The translations under genes were made by a program, and so were the position numbers. A DNA stretch of 12,417 nt. Source: Euryarchaeota archaeon UBA88 (GTDB lineage Archaea; Thermoplasmatota; Poseidoniia; Poseidoniales; Poseidoniaceae). Location: the NCBI GenBank assembly GCA_002499545.1, contig DAME01000033.1, positions 1-12,417 of the forward strand. The letters are read 5' to 3'. Below are positions 6,049-12,417 of the stretch, piece by piece (position 1 is the stretch's first letter; each line of letters opens with the position of its first letter). The notes under the pieces are model-generated. The model was not told where the DNA came from. It did not search any database and saw nothing but the letters and a program-made list of their open reading frames with translations.

Positions 6049-7065
6049 TCATACCTTGCGGCTTAATTCGGAGAGTGAATCCAGAGAATCCTCGAGTGTT
6101 TGCTGATATGGCCGGAGTTGCAGGCCGAGCGCTTCTTCCATGTCACCGCAATCGTATGCAACGTGACTTCCAAGCGAACTGCGTAGTTGACGAACGTTTA
6201 GTTTCGGGTGGAAGACAGCCACTGCGTAAGCAAAGACAGTTGGCAAGGTCATCTTCGCCCATTTTTTACCGGGTCGAAGCGTTCGTAATTCACGCCCAAT
6301 ACCGCTCATCCACAATCCCTTGGTGTGGAGCAGGTGCCTGGCACCGTCCTCGCCACAGTCCAGTGCTGCGATGTGAGCCTGTGCCACGTCTCGCACGTCG
6401 ACAAAATTCACGTGCATGTTGAGTACGAACGGTAATTTTCCAGTGAAGTGCTTGAGGAATGCCATCGAACCCGTGGTGTGGCGCTTGTGGAAGACGGGGC
6501 CGAATACAATTGATGGATGGATGGTCACCAACCGGATGGTGCGGGCATTTTCTTCGCATTTCTTCACGAATGCGCGTATTTTTCGCTCAGCCTCGGCCTT
6601 TGCAAAACCGTAGGGATTGGAGTCTGGTGATGCATCATCACACCAATCGGATGAAGAAAAGCTGTGACCGTTCGTGTAGTTTGTAGGTCGAATCGCTGCA
6701 ACCGAAGACGTGTGAATCACAGTATGTACTGCCGCCTCTTGTTCAATTGCTTGACACAAATGCATCGTTCCAACAATCGATGGGTCGATCACGTCGCGTT
6801 GTGGGTCTTGCACGCCAACCATCAACGACGCAGCGCAGTGAATAACGGTATCACACCCCCGGACGGCTTCAATGACTGACGTTTTATCCAGTAAGTTCAT
6901 TTCGACCAATTCTACAACAGCATGTTTGTGTTTTGGGAGCGTTTCTAAGAATCGAGCATTTTCCAATTTGCGAACCGTTGCCCGTACTGCTGCCCCTCGT
7001 TCAAGTAAGAGCTGAACGACGTGAGAGCCGATGAATCCTGCTGCGCCAGTAACGAGGACGACCAT
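6049..7065 (-). CDS. NAD(P)-dependent extended SDR (epimerase/dihydroflavonol reductase-like)
   Basis: A cytosolic oxidoreductase of the extended short-chain dehydrogenase class, 338 residues. The Rossmann nucleotide motif TGAAGFIG is at residues 6-13, with basic residues near RATVRK that would suit NADP. HCAAS (76-80) matches the usual H-A-A motif after the fourth strand. The active site is complete: Ser120/Ser121 in HTSSVAAI and Tyr152/Lys156 in PYGFAKAE. The overall pattern is closest to 3-beta-hydroxysteroid dehydrogenase and dihydroflavonol-4-reductase relatives, whose substrates vary widely, so no substrate is assigned. A GGAG Shine-Dalgarno sits 4 nt before the ATG. It heads the minus-strand run with pyrF and the small membrane gene, but has no obvious pathway link to pyrimidine synthesis. 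Confidence 0.88.
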   Translation of the reverse strand: MVVLVTGAAGFIGSHVVQLLLERGAAVRATVRKLENARFLETLPKHKHAVVELVEMNLLDKTSVIEAVRGCDTVIHCAASLMVGVQDPQRDVIDPSIVGTMHLCQAIEQEAAVHTVIHTSSVAAIRPTNYTNGHSFSSSDWCDDASPDSNPYGFAKAEAERKIRAFVKKCEENARTIRLVTIHPSIVFGPVFHKRHTTGSMAFLKHFTGKLPFVLNMHVNFVDVRDVAQAHIAALDCGEDGARHLLHTKGLWMSGIGRELRTLRPGKKWAKMTLPTVFAYAVAVFHPKLNVRQLRSSLGSHVAYDCGDMEEALGLQLRPYQQTLEDSLDSLSELSRKV

Positions 7066-7079
7066 GCAACTCCGATGAG

Positions 7080-7108
7080 CCCCCCCCTCTTGATGTGTAG
7101 CATCAAGA
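7080..7108. promoter_or_regulatory. Hairpin/palindrome with C-tract between divergent SDR and S15 genes
   Basis: An 8-bp perfect inverted repeat, TCTTGATG (7088-7095) and CATCAAGA (7101-7108) around TGTAG, follows a run of eight C (7080-7087). It lies in the 83-nt gap between two divergent genes. It could be an operator or a 5' leader hairpin for the S15 gene; no convincing TATA box was found here. Confidence 0.35.
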
Positions 7109-7148
7109 ATCCATCACATTGATGATTGCTGACCCAGCCCCACCACCA

Positions 7149-8933
7149 ATGCGCATTGCGACCTTCCTCGTTTTTCTCGTTCTGTGCGGCCCTCTTTCAG
7201 GCTGCATAGGGGATGCGAGTTTGAACGATTCCGACTCCGATATGGAGGGGGCGTATCCGTCGGAATGGGACCGTCATACGCTTGATTGGAACTGGACAGA
7301 CAGCTACTCCTTCGTCCTTGAATCTGGACCTTACACCGCACTTGAAGTCCAAGAAGCCACCTTTGAAGTCGATACTTCAGAGGTGTGGGAGACCGGTCCG
7401 GCGACATCGAATGTCCACCTTTCATACTGGTTGCCATCCAATACAGAAATGGGTGATACCGTACCGGTAATCGCGGTGGTTAGCCCTTACTTTTCGTACG
7501 GCCAACCCGGTGATGAATCGGGTGCGACCAATGTTGTTGGAGCTGGCCGCGGTGAGTTCATCTACGACAATTATATCCCTCACGGTTACGCCTTTGCTCA
7601 AGTTTCAGTATTCGGAACTGAGGAGTCCAGCGGTTGCTTCGACTATCGGGGCGAAGGCGAAGGATGGGGCATACATCAAGCCGTTGAATGGCTTGGTACT
7701 CAAGAGTGGTCCAATGGAAAAGTAGGGCTTTATGGCAAGTCTTACGAGGGCGCAACCCAGTGGGAAGCAGCCGTCCATGGCAGTGAACACCTTGCCACGA
7801 TAGTACCAATCTCTGGCACGACCGGCCTCCACCCCCTGCTCTACAAAAACGGTAGTGCAGAAGCACGAAGTCAAATCATGCACATGAATTATTTTGGTAG
7901 TACGGTGGATTACAATCAAGACGATTTGGATAACGTGTGCCCCGACATTATCGAGGGCCTTTTTGCCGGCCCAGTTACCTACGGGATGGGTGAACTTGAC
8001 CCTTACATGGCCAACTACTATGAAGAGCGAGAACACATCTCCAAAGCACTCACGAATTACAACGGGAGCATTTACTGGGTACAGGGGATGCAGGATTGGA
8101 ACGTTGATCCGCACCAAGTCTTCCCGTGGTACCAGAAGTTCATCGACGCCGGTTTCGAAGTCCGCGGCATGCTTGGTCAGTGGGAGCATAACTACCCTGA
8201 CCAGTGGTCAAAGCACAACGCCCAAGACAGCGGCTATGGGGGCGAAGCGATTCACAACATGACGCGTTGGGACTGGGGGCAAGACCTGTTTGAATGGTTC
8301 GAGTACTACCTCAAAGGCATCGGTGAGAAGCCCGAGCTCCACGCTCAAATTCAACGAAACGATGGGGAATGGAGAATCGAAGACACGTGGCCCCCTCTCG
8401 ACCGCCAGTTCAACGAAATCGACCTCACCACATGTACGCAAACTGGCTCACAAGTCCAAGGAAACTCCGTCACGGGAGGAAGCATTAGTAACGTGGTTAT
8501 CGAGTGCGATGCCATCGATTCACTCAACGATGTACTGATATCAGGACTTGCAACCCTTCACCTCGATGTTCAAGCAGCGATGGACGGCGGTCAAATTTTC
8601 GTTGAACTTCAGGACGCTGAAACCAACCTCCGACTCGGTCACGCCACCATGGACATCCGCTACCATCAGGGCGGTAGTGAACCAACAACTGTCGTCTTTG
8701 GTGAGTCGTTGACCATGCTCATGGAATTCCAAGCAATTGACGCACTCCTTCCTGCAGGCCACGGCATTCGCCTGGTGATGACTGAAACGGGCGAAGATTA
8801 CCTCGCTCCAGCGTGCGGAGTACTCTGCCCTGTTACGGTTCAAGGCGGAACGTTCACACTTCCACACGTACTTCGCGATGGAGAAAACGTTCTCATCACA
8901 CCTCAAGGGCCCGAGGCCGCAAACAATCAGTGA
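7149..8933 (+). CDS. Lipoprotein peptidase/acylase of the CocE / X-Pro dipeptidyl-peptidase (S15) family
   Basis: An exported alpha/beta hydrolase, 594 residues. It begins MRIATFLVF with a hydrophobic core and lipobox LSGC (Cys19), so it is probably lipid-anchored on the outer face of the membrane. The catalytic triad is readable: Ser198 in GLYGKSYEG, Asp316 in GMQDWNVDPHQ and His347 in GQWEHNYPD. The segment FDYRGEGEGWGIHQAVEWL before the nucleophile is typical of the family. The last 170 residues are beta-rich and match the PepX C-terminal jelly-roll, including PAGHGIRLVM. Members cleave X-Pro dipeptides or hydrolyse esters and amides, and the sequence does not settle which. In-frame starts upstream at TTG 7119 and ATG 7122 would put a non-signal segment ahead of the signal peptide, so 7149 is preferred. 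Its stop directly abuts the stop of the convergent regulator. Confidence 0.9.
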   Translation: MRIATFLVFLVLCGPLSGCIGDASLNDSDSDMEGAYPSEWDRHTLDWNWTDSYSFVLESGPYTALEVQEATFEVDTSEVWETGPATSNVHLSYWLPSNTEMGDTVPVIAVVSPYFSYGQPGDESGATNVVGAGRGEFIYDNYIPHGYAFAQVSVFGTEESSGCFDYRGEGEGWGIHQAVEWLGTQEWSNGKVGLYGKSYEGATQWEAAVHGSEHLATIVPISGTTGLHPLLYKNGSAEARSQIMHMNYFGSTVDYNQDDLDNVCPDIIEGLFAGPVTYGMGELDPYMANYYEEREHISKALTNYNGSIYWVQGMQDWNVDPHQVFPWYQKFIDAGFEVRGMLGQWEHNYPDQWSKHNAQDSGYGGEAIHNMTRWDWGQDLFEWFEYYLKGIGEKPELHAQIQRNDGEWRIEDTWPPLDRQFNEIDLTTCTQTGSQVQGNSVTGGSISNVVIECDAIDSLNDVLISGLATLHLDVQAAMDGGQIFVELQDAETNLRLGHATMDIRYHQGGSEPTTVVFGESLTMLMEFQAIDALLPAGHGIRLVMTETGEDYLAPACGVLCPVTVQGGTFTLPHVLRDGENVLITPQGPEAANNQ

Positions 8934-9518
8934 TCATCGACCTAGTTTGCGTAGTGCTCGCACCATGTCAATACGCGCGACCAACCCCACAAGCATACTA
9001 TCTTGACTCACCAGCAGGACTTCACGCTCACCCAGCAAACGTCGACCTTCACCAATTGAAACGCTGATATCGACCAGTTTGAAATCATCATCCATGGTAT
9101 CTTGGACACGCGCGCCTCTACCAATTGAACTGCGCAGCAATCCCGCTTCAGAAACAACCCCTACCACGCCACCGGATTCCCCCAGTACGGGGAGATGGCT
9201 GATACCCCCCACAACCATTTTGTCAATTGCAGACTGCACAGTATCGTTTCTTCCCAGAGTGGTTAGGTCACTGACCATGATATCGCCAACGGTGTGTGCT
9301 TGGTTTGGTTCTTCTTCCCGCGAAAGGGCGCCAACCATTTTTCGAAGCGTAGAAACCCTCGGGTCAACAACTTCAGTTTCGACCTTTGCAATGACCGACT
9401 GCGTCAGCCCTGATCGCTCCGCAAGAGCAGACTGGGTCAGCCCCAATGACTTCCGCCACTGGCGTAGATAACCCCCCGTCGGTATTTCCATCAAACATCG
9501 CAACAATTCCACACCCAT
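8934..9518 (-). CDS. XRE-type HTH regulator with two CBS domains
   Basis: A DNA-binding regulator whose ligand is probably an adenine nucleotide or related metabolite, as CBS pairs commonly bind these. From ATG 9518 it is 194 residues. The N-terminal helix-turn-helix (about 13-66) reads PTGGYLRQWRKSLGLTQSAL, then SGLTQSVIAKVE and DPRVSTLRKM, the archaeal XRE-CBS pattern. CBS1 (about 75-130) has VGDIMVSDLTTL, HLPVLGESGGVVGVVSEAGLL; CBS2 (about 133-190) has VQDTMDDDF and SMLVGLVARIDMVRAL. Possible starts include GTG 9557, ATG 9551, ATG 9518 and ATG 9491; 9518 has GGTGA 4 nt upstream and gives the usual short lead to the HTH. It is divergent from glutamine synthetase across an AT-rich region with a strong palindrome, so it plausibly controls that gene and itself. 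Confidence 0.88.
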   Translation of the reverse strand: MGVELLRCLMEIPTGGYLRQWRKSLGLTQSALAERSGLTQSVIAKVETEVVDPRVSTLRKMVGALSREEEPNQAHTVGDIMVSDLTTLGRNDTVQSAIDKMVVGGISHLPVLGESGGVVGVVSEAGLLRSSIGRGARVQDTMDDDFKLVDISVSIGEGRRLLGEREVLLVSQDSMLVGLVARIDMVRALRKLGR

Positions 9519-9567
9519 CAGTTCACCGGTCGGCGAACGATGCACCAGCATTCGCACCTCATCAGCG

Positions 9568-9627
9568 TGAAAATAATCATTTGCTCAAAAAAACAGAAAT
9601 TTATCTCAAAAGCGATGAATAATTGAC
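9568..9627. promoter_or_regulatory. AT-rich promoter region of the XRE-CBS gene with half-site-like sequences
   Basis: Read on the minus strand, GATTATTTTC (9569-9578) is TATA-like and lies about 25 nt before the 9551/9557 candidate starts, so a short or absent leader is possible. AAATAATCA (9571-9579) and TGAATAATTGA (9616-9626) resemble one arm of the palindrome at 9659-9681 and may be weaker binding sites. These matches are short in AT-rich DNA and could be chance. Confidence 0.3.
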
Positions 9628-9658
9628 GCGCTAAATCGAGCAATCAAAGAACAAACAT

Positions 9659-9681
9659 TCATTATTTATCGTAAATAATGA
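9659..9681. promoter_or_regulatory. Perfect palindrome, likely operator for glutamine synthetase and/or XRE-CBS genes
   Basis: TCATTATTTA (9659-9668) and TAAATAATGA (9672-9681) are exact reverse complements around the spacer TCG. Arms of 10 bp with centres about one helical turn apart suit a dimeric HTH protein. The site is about 25 nt upstream of the probable glutamine synthetase TATA box, so binding there would suit activation, or repression in the other direction. The adjacent XRE-CBS gene is the obvious candidate binder (inference). Confidence 0.6.
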
Positions 9682-9703
9682 GCATAAACGCAATTAAATT
9701 GGA

Positions 9704-9711
9704 TATTTAAT
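9704..9711 (+). promoter_or_regulatory. TATA-like box for glutamine synthetase
   Basis: TATTTAAT lies 48-55 nt before the ATG at 9759. A start about 25 nt downstream of the box would give a leader of some 25 nt, which contains GAAGGGT (9743-9749), a weak ribosome site. A second AT-rich candidate is GATATAC (9724-9730), which would instead make the transcript nearly leaderless. Confidence 0.4.
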
Positions 9712-9758
9712 GGGCGTATGGTTGATATACCGTCTCGGTAGCGAAGGGTACGATACCT

Positions 9759-10769
9759 ATGATGGACAAAGCAAAATTAGAGTATATCTGGCTTGATGGA
9801 TACGAACCGACCCAAAACATGCGAAGTAAGACCATGGTCCGGAGTAACTTCGAAGGAACATTGGAAGAATGCCCAATATGGATGTTTGACGGCTCATCCA
9901 CCCGACAAGCAGCCGGCGGAGATTCAGATTGTCTCTTGAAACCGGTCGCAATTTATCCAGACCCGCAACGAATCAACGGATACCTTGTGATGTGTGAAGT
10001 CATGAACGCTGACGGAACGCCTCACGCCAGCAACGGCCGAGCAACCATCGACGACGATGACAACGACTTTTGGTTTGGCTACGAGCAGGAATACTTCATC
10101 ATGGACGTTGACACTCAACTTCCGCTAGGTTTCCCAGTTGGCGGATATCCAGGGCCTCAAGGATTGTATTACTGTTCAGTTGGTGGAAAGAATACCCACG
10201 GTAGGGCGCTGGTCGAAGAACACGCAGATCTGTGTTTGGAAGCAGGTATTAATTTTGAAGGGATTAACCAAGAAGTTGCTTGTGGACAGTGGGAATTCCA
10301 AGTGTTCGCCAAAGGTGCGAAGAAAGCCGGCGACGAACTCTGGGTTGCTCGCTACCTGCTTGACCGATTGACTGAAAATTACGGATTTTACATCGATTAC
10401 CATCCCAAGCCAATCAAGGGCGACTGGAACGGTTCGGGAATGCACGCAAATTTCTCAAACGGACCCATGCGCGACCAAGGTGGAAAGGAACTCTTCGACA
10501 CCATCTGTGAGGCATTCGGAAGAAACGTCAAGAAGCACATGGCAGTGTACGGTGCTCACAATGAGGAACGCCTCACTGGACTTCACGAGACTCAATCAAT
10601 CGACCAATTTTCCTATGGCGTATCTGACCGAGGGGCATCGATTCGAGTGCCAGCTTCAGTTCCAACCGATGGTTGGGTTGGACGTCTCGAAGACCGCCGC
10701 CCAGCATCAAACGGCGACCCGTACAAAATCGGCGCAGTGATCATCTCAACCACGAAATCCGTGTGCTGA
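9759..10769 (+). CDS. glnA: Glutamine synthetase, type II (eukaryote-type GSII)
   Basis: Makes glutamine from glutamate, ammonia and ATP in the cytoplasm. At 336 residues it has the length of GSII rather than the roughly 440-470 of GSI usual in archaea. Diagnostic GSII motifs: YIWLDG (9-14), FDGSST (43-48), FGYEQEYF with metal ligands Glu109/Glu111, GYPGPQGLYYC, GINFEGINQEVACGQWEFQ with Glu172 and Glu179, NGSGMHANFS with His229, and SDRGASIRVP with Arg296. No adenylylation loop of the GSI type is seen, so control is more likely transcriptional. ATG 9759 and ATG 9762 are both possible starts. It is divergent from the XRE-CBS regulator with a palindrome between them, and is followed by hairpins that probably end the transcript. 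Confidence 0.95.
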   Translation: MMDKAKLEYIWLDGYEPTQNMRSKTMVRSNFEGTLEECPIWMFDGSSTRQAAGGDSDCLLKPVAIYPDPQRINGYLVMCEVMNADGTPHASNGRATIDDDDNDFWFGYEQEYFIMDVDTQLPLGFPVGGYPGPQGLYYCSVGGKNTHGRALVEEHADLCLEAGINFEGINQEVACGQWEFQVFAKGAKKAGDELWVARYLLDRLTENYGFYIDYHPKPIKGDWNGSGMHANFSNGPMRDQGGKELFDTICEAFGRNVKKHMAVYGAHNEERLTGLHETQSIDQFSYGVSDRGASIRVPASVPTDGWVGRLEDRRPASNGDPYKIGAVIISTTKSVC

Positions 10770-10823
10770 TTCTGCTTACCATTGAATGGCGTAGTTCCCA
10801 AGGCGCGCCCATTGTATCGTGTC

Positions 10824-10848
10824 TTGCAACGCCAGGGTGGTGTTGCAA
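10824..10848 (+). other. Strong stem-loop downstream of glutamine synthetase
   Basis: TTGCAACGCC (10824-10833) pairs with GGTGTTGCAA (10839-10848) around AGGGT, giving ten pairs with one G-U. It starts 54 nt after the glutamine synthetase stop and is not followed by a T-tract. It may be part of a structured 3' end, or of a small RNA with the next two hairpins. Confidence 0.45.
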
Positions 10849-10857
10849 ATGCGTGTG

Positions 10858-10879
10858 AAAAGGCTGCAAACGCCTTTTT
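10858..10879 (+). terminator. Stem-loop with T-tract, probable terminator of the glutamine synthetase transcript
   Basis: AAAAGGC (10858-10864) pairs with GCCTTTT (10872-10878) around TGCAAAC, ending in five T. Archaeal termination needs mainly the U-tract, which is present; the hairpin may add stability to the RNA end. Confidence 0.55.
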
Positions 10880-10883
10880 ACCC

Positions 10884-10906
10884 ATCCTTGATCGCTGAGC
10901 GAGGAT
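10884..10906 (+). other. Bulged stem-loop between glutamine synthetase and taw1
   Basis: ATCCT (10884-10888) pairs with AGGAT (10902-10906) and, inside a 4-nt bulge, CGC (10893-10895) with GCG (10899-10901). This is the third consecutive fold in about 80 nt. It lies upstream of taw1 and might be in its leader. Confidence 0.3.
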
Positions 10907-10995
10907 TGATAACACCGATTTGAGACGGTTGTTCATCGAGCCCCTTCCCGACCGTGCTTGTCACAACAGTGGAATCAGGACTGGGAGTGAGCCAC

Positions 10996-12006
10996 ATGGC
11001 TGGAATGGACCTTGCACTAAAAGCAAAATTACAGAAGCAACGTTACCACATTGTTGGTGAACACGGTGGTGTCAAAACCTGCCACTGGACCAAAGAATCT
11101 CTTCTCCGAGACCGTCAGTGCTACAAGGGCAAATTCTACGGCGTCAAGAGTCACAACTGCATGCAAATGTCTCCAGTTGTCGACCAGTGCAATCTCGCTT
11201 GCACCTATTGTTGGCGCGAACCTCACATGGATACCTTGGAATTAACCGACCAAGACCCGAAGGAACTTCTCTATGAATCCGTTCGAGCTCAACGTCGACT
11301 TCTTTCTGGCTTTGGAGGCAATCCAAAAGTCCCTCGTGAAAAGTGGTTGGATGCTCAAAATCCAAAGCATGTCGCCATTTCTCTCAACGGAGAACCAACG
11401 CTCTATACGCGTCTTTCTGAATACATGGACTTGTGTCACAAGCACGGCATGACAACCATGCTTGTGACCAATGGAACCTTGCCTAAGGTGCTTGAAAAGC
11501 TGGATACTTTGCCAACGCAACTGTATGTTTCTGTCGATGCGCCGAACAAGAAAGTTTTCGATGAAGTTTGTAAGCCGAAGTGGAACACAAACGCTTGGGG
11601 CAAGTTTTCAGAAACACTCGATCTCCTTCCGTCTCTCGATACGAGAATCGTCTGCCGCCACACCTTGATGAAGGGCATTAACATGTCCGACCAACATATC
11701 AACGAATTTGCAGCACTCGACCGAAGAGCAGATCCAGACTATATCGAAAATAAGGGATATGTTTTCGTTGGACACAGCCGTGAAAACCTCGGCGTTGAGA
11801 ACATGCCAAGTCATGAAGACATCATGGACTTTTCAAACAAAATTGCTCCACTTACAGGCCGAAAGGTATTGTCGGATTCACGCCCAAGCCGGGTCGCTTT
11901 GGTTGGTCAAGAGATTACGCCAATACCGATTCCAGAACCGACCATGTTTTTCCCGAGTGATTTGGGAATTGCTCCATCAGTAAAGCACCTTCAGATGGCG
12001 AACTGA
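10996..12006 (+). CDS. taw1: tRNA 4-demethylwyosine synthase Taw1 (radical SAM)
   Basis: Converts N1-methylguanosine at position 37 of tRNA-Phe to 4-demethylwyosine using pyruvate, SAM and two iron-sulfur clusters. From ATG 10996 the protein has 336 residues. The radical SAM motif is CNLACTYC (Cys65, 69, 72) followed by WRE. Three further Cys (29, 42, 55) are each 13 apart, the spacing I recall for the second 4Fe-4S cluster of the Methanocaldococcus jannaschii enzyme. KQRYHIVG, YKGKFYGVKSHNC, SLNGEPTLY, LVTNGTLP, SVDAPNKKVF and CRHTLMKGIN are further family signatures. GGGAGTGAG ahead of ATG 10996 is a good Shine-Dalgarno, so the upstream GTG at 10954 is not favoured; ATG 11005 would match the M. 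jannaschii length. No other wyosine gene is in the window. Confidence 0.95.
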   Translation: MAGMDLALKAKLQKQRYHIVGEHGGVKTCHWTKESLLRDRQCYKGKFYGVKSHNCMQMSPVVDQCNLACTYCWREPHMDTLELTDQDPKELLYESVRAQRRLLSGFGGNPKVPREKWLDAQNPKHVAISLNGEPTLYTRLSEYMDLCHKHGMTTMLVTNGTLPKVLEKLDTLPTQLYVSVDAPNKKVFDEVCKPKWNTNAWGKFSETLDLLPSLDTRIVCRHTLMKGINMSDQHINEFAALDRRADPDYIENKGYVFVGHSRENLGVENMPSHEDIMDFSNKIAPLTGRKVLSDSRPSRVALVGQEITPIPIPEPTMFFPSDLGIAPSVKHLQMAN

Positions 12007-12029
12007 GCAAAGGCTAGGCAGTGAACAGG

Positions 12030-12049
12030 CGGACTGAATACCAAGTCCG
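12030..12049. other. Hairpin between convergent taw1 and DUF418 genes
   Basis: CGGACT (12030-12035) pairs with AGTCCG (12044-12049) around an 8-nt loop, followed by a G-rich stretch. It lies in the 81-nt gap between two convergent genes and may help end transcription, but there is no adjacent T-tract. Confidence 0.25.
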
Positions 12050-12087
12050 GGGGCGGGACCAGTTGCTCGTCAGACTCTTCTCTCATT

Positions 12088-12417
12088 TTACTGCACAATA
12101 AATGGCATAATACGACGATAGGTAACGCATCTCCAAAGATACTCTATTGGACCAAATTTGTATCGTTTGAGCCATTGCTCGGAAACGAACAACTGTAACC
12201 ACCAAATGACGATGATGAGTAAAAACACGATGCTGCGACTCAACCATTCTTGGGGGATAACCGCAGCAAGACTCAAGCAAACAACAGTTTGCCCGATGTA
12301 GTTGGATAATGCCGTCTTTCCCAGGGCTTGTACTCGTTTGAGGATGAATGATTTGGTCCGCTCATTCCACCAGATTAGCAAACCAACATAGCCTAATGCC
12401 ACTGGAATTGTTCCAAC
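12088..12417 (-). CDS. DUF418 (YeiB-like) membrane protein, C-terminal part only
   Basis: An integral membrane protein whose start lies beyond the right edge; 109 residues are visible. The C-terminal DUF418 pattern is clear: VQALGKTALSNYIGQTVVC, two hydrophobic helices (one around GYVGLLIWW, one around IVFLLIIVIWWLQLFV), then the closing WLKRYKFGPIEYLWRC and VTYRR. The equivalent bacterial sequence ends in FGPLEWLWR-LTY. Function of the family is not well established; transport or acyl transfer roles have been proposed. It is convergent with taw1, separated by 81 nt. Confidence 0.8.
   Translation of the reverse strand, partial: VGTIPVALGYVGLLIWWNERTKSFILKRVQALGKTALSNYIGQTVVCLSLAAVIPQEWLSRSIVFLLIIVIWWLQLFVSEQWLKRYKFGPIEYLWRCVTYRRIMPFIVQ

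Noticed and set aside
7605..8189. A 194-codon open frame on the minus strand
   Set aside because: It lies wholly antisense to the S15 gene, whose frame carries the catalytic Ser, Asp and His motifs; the antisense protein shows no recognisable domain.
9079..9471. A 130-codon plus-strand frame across the regulator gene
   Set aside because: It is antisense to the XRE-CBS gene, which has unmistakable HTH and CBS sequences; the product is Ser/Thr/Pro-rich with no domain.
9558..9758. AT-rich stretch considered as a replication origin
   Set aside because: It has one palindrome and TATA-like sequences but no repeated origin-recognition-box-like elements and no adjacent cdc6/orc gene; a divergent promoter region explains it.
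10884..10915. Possible C/D-box small RNA in the gap before taw1
   Set aside because: A CTGA D-box-like sequence is present, but no proper C box (RTGATGA) with matching spacing was found.
10770..10995. Possible tRNA in the glutamine synthetase-taw1 gap
   Set aside because: The three hairpins do not form a cloverleaf: there is no acceptor stem, no GGTTCGA-like T-loop and no anticodon arm in order.
1..12417. Search for CRISPR arrays, insertion sequences, attachment sites or defence genes
   Set aside because: No regularly spaced repeats, transposase or integrase motifs, or nuclease/toxin-like genes were seen; nearly all of the window is accounted for by the listed genes.

Overview
The window looks like chromosomal DNA of a marine euryarchaeon, most like Marine Group II (Candidatus Poseidoniales). 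This rests on archaeal gene content (ribosomal protein L18Ae/LX, prefoldin alpha, FtsY and the wyosine enzyme Taw1), the archaeal order rpl18a-pfdA-ftsY, a TTTAAA TATA-like box about 27 nt ahead of an ATG, and a mix of secreted peptidases with bacterial- and eukaryote-type metabolic enzymes. The lineage is inferred from content alone; no database search was possible.

Layout. 1-1434 (-): a secreted subtilisin-family (S8) protease cut by the left edge, with its catalytic triad visible. 1533-4997 (+): an operon-like run of ribosomal protein L18Ae, prefoldin alpha with a long Pro/Ser tail, FtsY with a long acidic N-terminus, a DUF1844 protein, and a CheY-like receiver domain tethered to the membrane by a C-terminal helix. 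4991-7065 (-): read leftward, an NAD(P)-dependent extended SDR, a eukaryote-type (URA3-like) orotidine 5'-phosphate decarboxylase with altered active-site positions, and a small single-helix membrane protein. 7149-8933 (+): an exported lipoprotein of the CocE/X-Pro dipeptidyl-peptidase (S15) family. 8934-9518 (-): an XRE helix-turn-helix plus two-CBS regulator, divergent from 9759-10769 (+), a type II glutamine synthetase; the AT-rich gap between them holds a perfect 10-bp-arm palindrome. 10996-12006 (+): Taw1. 12088-12417 (-): the C-terminal end of a DUF418-type membrane protein, cut by the right edge.

How the genes may work together. The first plus-strand block joins translation, folding and membrane targeting, and appears to add a receiver-type signal input at the membrane. 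The two exported hydrolases fit a protein- or peptide-degrading marine heterotroph. The regulator, palindrome and glutamine synthetase make a plausible self-contained nitrogen or energy control unit.

The points most worth following up are the membrane-anchored receiver next to ftsY/DUF1844, the ODCase lacking the usual phosphate-gripping Arg, the palindrome upstream of glutamine synthetase, and three successive hairpins after the glutamine synthetase gene. No tRNA, rRNA, CRISPR array, insertion sequence or integrase was seen. No gene-free stretch exceeds about 240 bases.
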